A stretch of DNA of 64,000 nucleotides from Fulvia fulva (lineage: Eukaryota > Ascomycota > Dothideomycetes > Mycosphaerellales > Mycosphaerellaceae), in NCBI RefSeq assembly GCF_020509005.1, contig NC_063021.1:3906001-3970000 (forward strand), in the 5' to 3' direction. The notes under the pieces are model-generated. The model was not told the origin of the DNA and did not search any database. It worked only from the letters and a program-made list of their open reading frames with translations. Positions 55,336 to 64,000 of this stretch are shown here, one piece after another. Every line of letters begins with the position of its first letter. Within the stretch, counting starts at the first letter, position 1. Position numbers and translations under genes: made by a program.

Positions 55336-56217
55336 ATGCCCTTAGCGAGCCTTCGTATACTCTGGACCTGCATCCTGCTGTCCCTCCCGGCCTATCTACA
55401 TCACGCTGCCTTGGCAGAAATGCAAGATGTTTCGGCAAGAGCACCAGCAACAACAATCGCTACGACCCTGACGTCAACGACGACTTTACCGCCACGGACT
55501 TCGACTATAACTATTACGATCACGCTGAGCAGGAACTCGGCGCCGTACAGTACCAGCGTCACGACTTCGACGGGAATCATGACTTCGACTTCTACAGCTG
55601 TCGCATCGATGGCGACGCCGGGATCGTTGGAGGCTGTGGTGCTGAATAGCACGAATTATTATCGGCAGCTGTATCATGCAGAGCCGTTGGTGTGGAACGA
55701 CACAATGGCAGCTTACGCCGAAAACTACGCAAGAGGTTGCATTTGGAAACACTCAGTACGTCCTCTTTTCCCCTTCACCCCCATCCCCATCCTCCCCACT
55801 AACACAAATTCCCAGGGCGGACCCACAGGCGAAAACCTCGCCGCCTCCTTCTCAAATTCGACCCTTGCAATCGACACCTGGGCGGCCGAAGAAAGCAAGT
55901 ACAACTGGAAAAAGGCCAAATTCACACACGACACCGGGCACTTCACGCAGCTGGTCTGGCGGAACACGACGTCTGTCGGGTGTGGGCTTGTGGCGTGTGA
56001 TAACGATGCGGAGGGCGGTGTGGAGGGTGATTATCTTGTTTGCGAGTATTGGCCGCCGGGGAACTATAAGGGTGATTTCAAGAATAATGTTGTCAAGGGT
56101 GGAGTGGATGGGGATGGAAGTCCGAGTTTGGGGGCTGCGAGTGGTGGGAGAGGGAAGGTGTGGAGGATGGGTGTGGTGCTGGGAGCGGCGGGGTTTGTTG
56201 TTGCGATGTTGGCGTGA
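55336..56217 (+). CDS. Secreted CAP/PR-1 superfamily protein with probable GPI anchor
   Basis: 273 residues; exons 55336-55755 and 55816-56217. The 60-bp intron (gtacgt...cccag) keeps frame and reads open, but removing it joins WKHS to GGPTGENLAAS, the conserved HSGGPxGENLA motif. The start at 55336 gives a signal peptide (LRILWTCILLSLPAYLHHAA). A Thr/Ser-rich stalk follows to about residue 95, then the CAP domain: NYYRQLYHAEPLVWNDTMAA, GHFTQLVWRNTTSVGCGLVA (CAP1) and YLVCEYWPPGNY (CAP2). The tail is Gly/Ser-rich and ends in a hydrophobic stretch (MGVVLGAAGFVVAMLA), as for GPI attachment. Fungal CAP proteins bind and export sterols or lipids; wall or membrane location is inferred. Confidence 0.9.
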   Translation: MPLASLRILWTCILLSLPAYLHHAALAEMQDVSARAPATTIATTLTSTTTLPPRTSTITITITLSRNSAPYSTSVTTSTGIMTSTSTAVASMATPGSLEAVVLNSTNYYRQLYHAEPLVWNDTMAAYAENYARGCIWKHSVRPLFPFTPIPILPTNTNSQGGPTGENLAASFSNSTLAIDTWAAEESKYNWKKAKFTHDTGHFTQLVWRNTTSVGCGLVACDNDAEGGVEGDYLVCEYWPPGNYKGDFKNNVVKGGVDGDGSPSLGAASGGRGKVWRMGVVLGAAGFVVAMLA

Positions 56218-56511
56218 TGAGGGTTCATTGGATTGCGGTGGTGGCAGCGCTGGTCGTTGTCTGCCTTGATGTTGGCGGTTTCTGTTCCTGATGAGTGCAC
56301 GATTGATACCCCAGCTGTTTTTGGTATTTCGGAGACAGCTCTAGACATTGGACAGAAGTGCAAAGACGGCTCATACCTCATAATGAACTCCTAACGATAC
56401 GCTGTACAGAGCACACATAATATAGAAAAGCCTGCCCTCCTCTAGCAGCACAGCACATTGTAGGTAATCCCAATCACCTCTTCATTGCCAACCTCTTCCT
56501 CAGCTCCTACC

Positions 56512-57043
56512 TCACCTCGTAACCTGCTCCTTAACCTCTTTCGCCTTCCTCGCCGCCTGCTCCGCCAGCTCCTGCGCCTGCCCCACAACCCCCTCCGCCG
56601 TCTCCTCAACCTTCCCCAACCCCTCCTTGGCCCTCTGCTCAAACGCCGTTTCCCGTCCCCCCATATACCACCAATTGACGAACCGATACGCCTGCGTGCT
56701 CTGCGCCGTGAAGTTGACCAAGTGGCAGCCGAATAGCAGGTAGTTCTTGGGCGTCACGGCCATGGAGTAGCGCATGAAGACGCCCGAGTAGCCGCAGAGC
56801 GCGGCGGTCATGCGGCCGGAGATGATTTCGGGGTCTTTTTGCGTGTCCATGACGGCAGCGATGGGGATGCCGAAGTTCGAGGCGGGGCCCCAGAAGTGTG
56901 TGCTGCAGAAGTAGTCGCTGACCTAGGGGAGGGGAGGGGGGTGTTAGTGAGGGAGCGTGGTGGGTGGAGGCATTGGGGGAGAGATGTGGACGTACGGGGT
57001 TTGAGCGGATTTTCGCGTTGAGGGCTTTGATTGCTGCTGCCAT
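56512..57043 (-). CDS. MPC1: Mitochondrial pyruvate carrier subunit Mpc1, extended C-terminus
   Basis: Inner-membrane subunit that, with an Mpc2/Mpc3 partner, imports pyruvate into mitochondria. 152 residues; exons 57043-56996 and 56922-56512 (gtacgt...cctag, phase 0 after SNP). Conserved blocks: FCSTHFWGPASNFGIPIAA, PEIISGRMTAALCGYSGVF, RYSMAVTPKNYLLFGCHLVN, FTAQSTQAYRFVNWW. The usual fungal protein is about 110-130 residues; here a charged, Ala/Glu-rich amphipathic helix (VEETAEGVVGQAQELAEQ and beyond) extends the C-terminus. No partner gene is in the window. Confidence 0.93.
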
Positions 57044-58081
57044 GGTGGGTGGGTTGTGCTCGGCGAGCAGGTGTGTGGTAGAGAGGTGGTGGTGGTGGTG
57101 AGGTGTGCGCTGGGCTGGTGCGGTTGTGAGAGCTGTGAGTGAGAGCTCGCAAGCGCAAGCTTCAGAGCGGAGTTCGTCGGCGGAATGGCTCCAGGGCTGT
57201 TGCCGATCTGGGCTTGGCAGGCGATAACGTTGCGCCTCCTCTTGTTCCTTCTTTCCCACCTGGCATCGAACATCGTCAGGACTTGTCCTCTGTCAATGCC
57301 AGACATGCTCATGCCGTTCTACTCTTTTCGCTCCCGGTTGCATCCCAGTGTCGACGAAAACACGGCATATCATACAGCTCTTGCTACATCGCAATTGAAT
57401 AGCTCCGCTATACGATGGCAACACCGTGGGCCATCCCCAGGCGCTCATCAGCTCATATATGGTCGACATAAGGTATTGCTGATGGTCAAGCAGAGTGACA
57501 GATTTCCGCCGCGATTCTATCCACCGCGCGAGAAACCACTCGGCTATTCGATGTGTCTGCCTGCCGGCGGCTTCCTATCTCATGCTTGTCACAGTACTTC
57601 GCGACTCGATGGCGAGGCGCCAGGTTATGCGACTCGCCACGACTCGACCGTGTATTGGTCCACTGGCATGTCAATGATGCAGGTGCTGCGAAAGACAGGA
57701 GCCCGCCTAAAGCGGCGTAGAAGGTCGCTCGATCGCCAACACCACAGCAGTCAAGAGGCCGATGTTTCTGCAGTGTATCTACTGCTGTCTGTTGGTATCT
57801 CGTCCTAGACTGCGATACACTCAATGCCTCGAAAGATCTCGAACAACGACGCCGTCCACAAAGCAGATGCGACTGGCATGTGCGACGCTTGTTCGCGGAC
57901 TTTCTGGTCCATTAACTAACCATTTTGGCTACGAGCAAGCTTCGCGAATCGGTATGAGTACTTTCCAGCTCCTGCCCACCTTATCCCTTTCATCTTGAAC
58001 TCGCATCACGAACTGGCGACCCATTCTCATCACACCAAAAAACACAACGAAGCGCACCCTTGACATTACCCCAGCATTGCA
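57044..58081. other. Divergent intergenic region
   Basis: Shared upstream region of MPC1 and the BTB-like gene. Open frames around 57185-57808 have no motif or splice support. Confidence 0.5.
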
Positions 58082-59901
58082 ATGTCTACCGGCCAGCACA
58101 AAAATCCTCAGGCGGTGCGACAACATCTATCACCGACCACCATGCCAACCTTGATCACCGACTCCGACTGGGTGCCACAACCGGCAATAGTGAGGGATCC
58201 TCTCCAGTTCGAGGGCCGTGATATCAAGATCGCATTGGATGTACACCCTCAACAAGATTTCCTCTTGAACAGCGAACTACTACTCGACCTTTCGACGTTC
58301 TTCAACGGCAGCAAAAAGGACTGGGCGCACAACGCCAAAGTTGTGCAGCGCCCAGCCACTGAGGCAGAGCTACAGAAGGAACCAGAACAGCTGACGAGGG
58401 ACGTCAACATTGTCACGTACCACCTCGCCAAGGTTCAGGAACGCGTCTACATGCTCGAGACGAAGGTAATTTCCCCCCTCCCACTCTCCATTGACCACAC
58501 TCCAGCTGATAGCAAACATAGCCACCACGGACCAGAGATGACGTCGACAGATCGGCGCAGTACGGGTCCATGGTGTGCCTCTTCTACCTTTCCGAGTTGG
58601 CACACGGCTTCCTACCACGCAGCACGGACACGAACTTCGTTCCCGCGGATGGCACGGGAGCAGGCCTTGCAAGAGCGAGGTACGAACATGGCGTGCTATT
58701 CCGTTTGCTCTTCAAGCGCTACCACGAGATTGGCCTGTCGGATCTCGACTACACTGGTCTGGCCGATTTGGTAGCTCTTGCAGAGGCCTACGATATCGTC
58801 GAGTTCGTGGCACCCGCCATCCGTGAGGACCTTCCCAAGCGCAAAGACCTCTGGCAGGACGTCAGAAAGGAGTACAAGTTCCACCTGGCGCTCTCGATCA
58901 AGCTCCGTTGCGAGGCGGTATTCTACGACGCCCTTCGCCACCTCATCGGAAGCGGTGACAATCTCTCCACTCTAGTGGACAAGCTCGACTTTGACCTGGC
59001 TGATGCTTTCAAGATCGCCATGAAGCGTGAGCAGCTAAGGAAAGCAGAGGACCAGCTCAGAAAGGACCTGCAAGCACTAACCCTCGCAACCTACATTCCT
59101 CACGCGCGCAAGAACGACAACCCCGATCGTGTGAGAACTACCCACGCTTCCAGCCAAATCGAGATAGAGGACCGGAACCGCGCTCAGGAGCACGCGCACT
59201 CCCTCATCCTCGAGACCTTGGCGCATCATCTCGTGGGCCAGACCCACTGGTCTCATGTCCGAGAGTACAGAAATTTCCCGACAGGCGTGTTCAGCCAGAG
59301 CTCACTGCGAAACTTCTGCAACGCAGTCACCCAAGCATGCCAGACCGACACTATCCTTGAGCTCTTCGCTCCAGATGCCGCCAACGACATCGAGGCAACT
59401 GACGAGGAGTACAACGACGGCAAGAAGCCATATCTCACTCTTGCCGTCGAAGACGAGATCAAGAAAGTCATCACACAAATGGCAAACACCGCCCTTCCAT
59501 ACATCGCACCACCCGACTTCCGCCCGGTGACTGCGTGCACAAGCGCAGACAGCCGCGACAGCCGCGGCCTCGGACAGAAGAAAGACGAAGATAAGCCCAG
59601 TCACTTCCTCCTCTCGCAGGCTCCTCCCCCGAAACCAGCACCGCGTGGCATGCGGCCAGGAACGCGCGGTAAGTATGATCGTGGGCCGCGTACTCACATT
59701 AAGAAGTTCAAGCGTGTGGGTATGACGGCTAATGATGACTCGGACTGTCATTATTTCACGTGCGTTGAGTTCGGGGACGAGGAGCTGGGGCTGCGTCCTT
59801 GGGGGGAGGATGATGAGGGGTATAGGTTGGAGGGGTTGGAGGCTGCTTCGGAGGAGTGGAAGGGGATGGTTGGGTTGGATGTGGATGGGTTGGCGCAGTG
59901 A
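58082..59901 (+). CDS. Hypothetical protein with BTB-like N-terminal region
   Basis: 587 residues; exons 58082-58465 and 58522-59901 (gtaatt...catag, in phase). An alternative start is the ATG at 58142. The region IKIALDVHPQQDFLLNSELL, LDLSTFFNGSKKDW resembles the first half of a BTB/POZ domain, and after the intron SMVCLFYLSELAHGFLP, FRLLFKRYHEIGLSDLDYTG and ALAEAYDIVEFVAPAIRED resemble its helical end and following BACK-like helices. A central helical part and a Lys/Arg-rich segment (RGMRPGTRGKYDRGPRTHIK) precede an acidic C-terminus. Many fungi carry expanded BTB-like families of unknown role, some as Cullin-3 adaptors. The domain call is tentative; the gene itself is clear. Confidence 0.75.
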
Positions 59902-60190
59902 GGCGACGGGTTCGTGAGATGGAATGTGGAATGGCTAGGATGCGTGCTCAGCGGGAAAGGGCATGGGTTGCAGAAGGACCTCGAGGCTTCACGAGAAAAG
60001 ACGCATGTTTTTCTGTACTGCCTAAAATATGTCCCCGTCGCATGCAGTCCTGAATTCCGCAGCAATCATCTTCAGCTAGCCGCCTAGCCCCCACCGACGT
60101 AGTCGAGATGGGAAAAGCTCTCAGTATTCCGCATTCCAAAGTCATCAGTGTCGTCGCCTCGTATCTATTCTGGATCCTTAGCTGACTCCT

Positions 60191-60724
60191 TCAGCAGCTT
60201 AGCCCCGACCGTCGCAATCTCGACAAGAACTTCTCATCCTCGAACTCCCCTTTGTCAATCCCAAAGCAGGAGAGGTAGACTGGTGCCATATCATGCGGTC
60301 CACACGGCCGCGCGTCGCCGCTTGCTCGCCGCTTTTCTAGGAAGTTCTCAAAGTGAGTGGAGATGAGCTCCTCGATGGTGCAGTTCGTACCGTCTTCCTT
60401 CTTCACCGTCGCAGCTTTTATGAGAGTGGCTTCGTCGGGAGTGAAGTATGGCGTGCTGATGTAGTGGACATCTAACGTCTCGTTGAGACGCTTTTTGGCG
60501 GCGTCGTCTTTTGCTAGGTTAAGGAAGTCGTGGACCAGGACTTTGATCTTGTACGAGAAGGTTTGGTCTGAGCGGAGTTCTGCGAGTGTGCGTGGTGTCT
60601 TGGAGGCTGCAATCTTGTTGGCCTGAGAGGCGGAGGGCTTGGACTTTTGCTTGTTCTTGGCCAGGGGTGCGATGGGCGGTCGCTTTCTCTGGAAGAAACG
60701 TCGGATGGTGTGAAAGTAGTCCAT
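60191..60724 (-). CDS. Small hypothetical protein
   Basis: Intronless, 177 residues from the first true ATG (60724): MDYFHTIRRFFQRKRPPIAP. The N-terminus is basic, with a Lys/Ser-rich stretch. The middle is helical (SYKIKVLVHDFLNLAKDDAA, KKRLNETLDVHYISTPYFTP) and continues ATLIKAATVKKEDG and IEELISTHFENFLEKRRASG. No signal peptide, membrane segment or catalytic motif. It is convergent with the BTB-like gene (289 bp between stops). Confidence 0.6.
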   Translation of the reverse strand: MDYFHTIRRFFQRKRPPIAPLAKNKQKSKPSASQANKIAASKTPRTLAELRSDQTFSYKIKVLVHDFLNLAKDDAAKKRLNETLDVHYISTPYFTPDEATLIKAATVKKEDGTNCTIEELISTHFENFLEKRRASGDARPCGPHDMAPVYLSCFGIDKGEFEDEKFLSRLRRSGLSC

Positions 60725-61346
60725 ACTTGCCTGCTGGTGATGCGCGGCAAGCACACACGATGGAATGTCTTCAAGAGCGCCTCAGGAACCTGTCTGATTA
60801 GTAGTGCCGGCAGCATAGTGTGCCTGCTGCAGTGCCAAGACGCCCTCAGCATTGCGATTTCCTTCCACGAACGAGCCTGCCATGGCTATTTTCGTCGCAA
60901 ACCTTACCAGTGTCACGATGTGCCATGCAAAGCTCGTGCTCGTGGTATCCACGAGAGTTGATCTTCACCACTCATATCTTCCGTGGTAAGCGGGAAGCCG
61001 TGTCCCAGCCGACTTCGGCATGCCGAGCTTCGATATGGGGTGGACCTCATTCGTCCATACCACCAGCAACCGTAGCATCCTGCGGTACTTTTGTGGGTCC
61101 GCGCTGCTGAGGCTGCTGAGTAGTAGCGAATTCAAGCAGGCAGCGCAGAGCATGGGCCACCCAGCGTCGCCTTAAGAATTTCTTCCTTTCTTCCTCTTTC
61201 CTTTCCTCACATCCATCGACCAGACCATCAAGACAAGTCAACCTCAGGCCACCATCAACAACCTCAGGCAAGTCTTCTATCCCCTTTCTGTCTTGGCTGA
61301 CCTACTTCTCCTTCAGATTCTCTCTTGGCCTTCATGGCTCTTCATA
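60725..61346. other. Intergenic; possible noncoding spliced segment
   Basis: No coding gene. At 61268-61316 there is a segment with intron features: ctcag/gcaagt donor of the rare GC type, a ctgac branch-like site and a pyrimidine tract before cttcag. If real, it would be an intron of a noncoding transcript leading into the tRNA-like copies. Confidence 0.3.
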
Positions 61347-61476
61347 GGGGAGGTCGTCCAACGGCAGGACGCATGAGGGGCCCTAGCTGTCTCATTCATT
61401 TGACATGCGAAAGGTGACAACCATCCGTCAGAACCATTCAACTCATGAAATGTGGTGTTCGATTCCCACCTTCTTC
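61347..61476 (+). ncRNA. tRNA-like cloverleaf, copy 1, with long insert in the anticodon arm
   Basis: Acceptor strands 61347-61353 (ggggagg) and 61470-61476 (cttcttc) pair 7/7 with G-U pairs. The D arm is gtcc/ggac (56-59 and 67-70 of this block) with an aacgg loop. The anticodon stem is catga (61372-61376) with tcatg (61443-61447), separated by a 66-nt insert. The T arm is gtgg-t-g/ccac with loop ttcgatt and one bulged T. The 5' half resembles fungal tRNA-Glu. Position 33 is not T, so decoding is doubtful. A tRNA pseudogene or a tRNA-derived RNA is likely. Confidence 0.45.
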
Positions 61477-61505
61477 ACCGCTGCTTGCAGCATCATTCTC
61501 CTTTC

Positions 61506-61646
61506 GGGAAGGTCGTCCAACGGTCAGGACACGTGAGGGGCCCAATACAATGTTGTCGCTCGTTTGACATCGTTGAGGGCGGCAGACTCGTTATGCCAGT
61601 GCCATTCCAAACTCACGAAATGTGGTGTTCGACTCCCACTCTACCC
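61506..61646 (+). ncRNA. tRNA-like cloverleaf, copy 2, with long insert in the anticodon arm
   Basis: Same plan as copy 1. Acceptor 61506-61512 (gggaagg) pairs with 61640-61646 (tctaccc) at 6/7. D arm gtcc-aacggtca-ggac at 61515-61530. Anticodon stem cgtga (61532-61536) with tcacg (61613-61617) around a 76-nt insert. T arm at 61622-61639 with loop ttcgact and the same bulged T. The anticodon stem differs from copy 1 by a compensatory pair (A-T to G-C). A T4 run at 61655-61658 could end RNA polymerase III transcription. Confidence 0.5.
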
Positions 61647-63389
61647 ATACCATCTTTTCATCGGTGTGTTGGCCTTGTGCCGGCGCCTGGAGAAGAAGTA
61701 TCTCCATTGTCGTCGTCCTCACCATGCGTGCGTATGTATCACCGCTCATGCATTCGTTCTCATCGTGCTGCCGTTGTCGCCGTGGTTTCTCCGCTGGTGT
61801 GCCCGTCGCAATATTGTCGTCGCCGCGCCAGGAAACGCTTACCTTGCTGCCGCTGAATGACCCCACACCGCCGCTGTGCCCTCACCGCTGACACTCCGCT
61901 GCCAGGCTCCCACGAGACCTTGGCATCCCGCTGGATTCCTCACCTCGCTGTCGCCACCCTCCACCACCACAATTTCTTGCCCCAGAATTTGCTTACCTTG
62001 CTGTCGCTGTAACTCCCCACACCACTGCTGCTATGGCCCCACGCCTTGCGCTCCGCTGCTCACGCTGTCGCCCGCCCGCTCTTGGCATCTCCGCACAGCC
62101 CTCCCACCTAGCTCGCTGTCGCTGACTTCCACGCCCGCGAACTTACCTTGCTGCATGTTCCAATATATATTGTCGCATTCTGCCGTCTCAGCACATTCTG
62201 GCAGCAAATTTCACAATACGTCGAGCCCATCGCGCGTATGTGCACATATGGAAACACCTCACTGAAGCATCACCTCCATCTCACGTGCCCGTGTTGACCC
62301 TCGCACTTGATATGCTCATGCGATTTCCTCGCCTCATCTATGCGGGAGACTGGACCGCGTCCAAATTATGCGCACAGCGCTTGTTGTCCATCCCGTGCAT
62401 GCAGCATTGCGCTCTTCAACCAGACTTCATGCTCTTTCTTGTTCACTGTGTTTCTGGAAGCTCGGCGCTGGCGGAGAATTGTCGTCTTATTGTCTTCGCT
62501 ATCGCGCTATGCGCCTCGATCGAGTCATGTACCGCGTGTGTGTCATCTTGACATGGAAGGATCGGACAGTACATGTACTGTATGTCGATACGCACGTCCT
62601 CGCGCGACGTGAAGTGGATAGGATGAAGTGACGGCATGAACACCTCGTGTCGGGGCTCGGTTCACGAATGCGACCAGCAACTTCCTTGTCGATCGTTCGA
62701 CTGTGCGGCAACAACAACGCTTTTCGATCACATCGCAAGACAATCTGTCGTACATATACGCTGTATTGGCGTGAGAAGTGTCTGTGGGCGATAGCACGAT
62801 CATGACTTGCTCCGAGATGTTCATGCCCTCCTGCGGGCAGCTGAGGCATCAGGTGCAACCTCAGCGAAGGTGCATTCAGCGACAGACACTCTTCTCGAAG
62901 AATGACATATCGCACTGCATTGTTATTAAGACGGGCCTGATGTCTCTCATCTATCATTTCATATCGGCTTCGAAGACGTACGAATTGTAGCCCCCAACAA
63001 CACGCCAGACCTAACACAATTGCACTCCTCCTTCAACCGTGAGGCGGACGACAGCCAGGACATCCTTGATGAGCTGCCCAACATCGAGGACGTCCGCCCG
63101 CAGATCAACCCCATCATATCTCCTGTCATTCTCACATTCTCACCACCACCACACTGTACCACCACCATCCTTGTCAGCACATGGGCGCTTACCCCGTTTC
63201 AGATCTTGCAGCAGGATGCCAGCCACGACCCGTGTCCGGAGGAAACACAATCCTGTTTTGAGTCAGGTGTCGGTACGTACCTCTGTTGATGTATAACAAA
63301 CAGAAAGACGACGACATCTTATCGCCACACCACCCACAACGACTCCATCACTTCCAGCTTCGTCGTCACATACCACAGGGGACGTCGCA
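61647..63389. other. Intergenic with degenerate tandem repeats and a possible upstream exon
   Basis: Contains the ~150-bp repeat array at 61837-62155 and a possible exon around 62930-63269. No other supported gene; short frames elsewhere lack motifs. Confidence 0.45.
61837..62155. repeat. Degenerate tandem repeat, ~150-bp period
   Basis: The string cttaccttgctg recurs near 61838, 61992 and 62142. Between occurrences, ccccacacc, tggcatc and cgctgtcgc blocks repeat in the same order. Two full units and the start of a third are visible. The minus-strand reading of the anchor is cagcaaggtaag, a perfect 5' splice-site consensus. Confidence 0.55.
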
Positions 63390-63818
63390 ATGTCCGCCTT
63401 CAGCCCCCTAGGCGCCTTCGCCACCTTCGCCGCCTACCAACGCCTCCAAGGATCTCAAGAAGCACAAGATCTATACCAGCTCATCTACCACCCAGAAACC
63501 TCGGAACCGACCAACAGTTCACCTTCCCCGTCAGGCCTGCCCCTCTACTTCCGCCTCGCCCGCTACCTCTTCTCAATAACCCTGGCCGCGGCAGTCGGCG
63601 GCCGCATAGTCGGAATCCACGGCCACCTCCTCCCCACAGAACAGAAACTGTACCCTACTTCGACAGTCCCAGAGACGATTTCCATGCTGTGGTTGGCTGC
63701 GATGTGTGTCATCGCACTTTTTGGCTTGGATGGGAATCTGGGGTTAGGGTTGTTTGGGACGGCGTGGTGGGATATGGTGGATTGGGTGCATGAGCAGGCG
63801 AGGGGGGAGGGGTATTGA
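63390..63818 (+). CDS. Small hypothetical membrane protein
   Basis: 142 residues from ATG 63390 (MSAFSPLGAFATFAAYQRLQ). Two hydrophobic segments, LFSITLAAAVGGRIVGIHG and ISMLWLAAMCVIALFGLDG, suggest two membrane helices; the remainder is short loops and a C-terminal WWDMVDWVHEQARGE. No family is recognised. An upstream exon is possible: an open stretch ending at 63269 has a strong gtacgt donor, and an acceptor at 63377-63378 would join it in phase (…CFESGVG + GDVA + MSAF), but that stretch has no ATG, so a further exon would be needed. Confidence 0.6.
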   Translation: MSAFSPLGAFATFAAYQRLQGSQEAQDLYQLIYHPETSEPTNSSPSPSGLPLYFRLARYLFSITLAAAVGGRIVGIHGHLLPTEQKLYPTSTVPETISMLWLAAMCVIALFGLDGNLGLGLFGTAWWDMVDWVHEQARGEGY

Positions 63819-64000
63819 GTGAGGAGGTTGGAGGGAACGAGAGAGAGCGGGAGAGGTTGGGTTCGGGGTTGGGGTTGGGATGGTGTGGTGGTGATGATTT
63901 ATGGCGATGGCATCTCAGCGGGCGCAATTGGACGGGTGGGATATTACTTGATGCCACAGTCGCCACAGCAAGAATCGATGCAAAGGGAAGCATCTATAAG

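Overview
The window is nuclear DNA of a filamentous ascomycete, most likely a dothideomycete. Supporting signs are short GT-AG introns (about 45-70 bp), housekeeping genes of clear fungal type (ECM29, eIF3b/PRT1, SET1, PAN1, MPC1), a Zn2Cys6 regulator, two anion:cation-symporter-type MFS carriers, small cysteine-rich secreted proteins and compact intergenic spaces. Class-level assignment is inference; no ribosomal or mitochondrial marker is present. Introns below were placed by hand from splice consensus, frame phase and family conservation.

Layout. 0-2 kb: 3' half of ECM29. 3.6-5.8 kb: Zn2Cys6 regulator, convergent with an MFS carrier (6.1-7.8 kb). 9.6-11.9 kb: EF-hand/MscS mechanosensitive channel with one frame break. 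12.0-12.7 kb: weak orphan gene. 14.1-15.0 kb: cysteine-rich secreted protein. 15.4-24.3 kb: core block on the minus strand (eIF3b, SET1, a DEK_C/SWIB chromatin protein). 24.9-26.0 kb: adenosine-deaminase-like enzyme. 26.5-31.0 kb: PAN1.

The least ordinary stretch is 31.5-36.4 kb. Three diverged paralogues (A minus, B plus, C plus) of an unrecognised family lie side by side. They share a Nudix-like N-terminal strand pattern but lack the catalytic Nudix box. In B the ancestral start codon has become GTG and a 42-bp tandem duplication supplies a new in-frame ATG.

36.5-47.1 kb: a coiled-coil orphan, a 157-bp foldback element, a secreted Kex2-processed precursor, an acidic RING-finger protein with an internal repeat, a second MFS carrier with two frame breaks, and an acidic orphan. 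48.3-50.5 kb: two more cysteine-rich secreted proteins. 50.6-54.2 kb: tandem array of four F-box-like paralogues, one frameshifted. 55.3-57.0 kb: GPI-type CAP/PR-1 protein and MPC1. 58.1-60.7 kb: BTB-like protein and a small orphan. 61.3-61.65 kb: two tandem tRNA-like cloverleaves with long inserts in the anticodon arm and a compensatory base-pair change. 61.8-62.2 kb: degenerate 150-bp repeats. 63.4-63.8 kb: small membrane protein.

There is no sign of a biosynthetic cluster, CRISPR array or autonomous transposon. Several genes carry one-base deletions in otherwise conserved frames, so either the assembly has indel errors or some of these loci are decaying.
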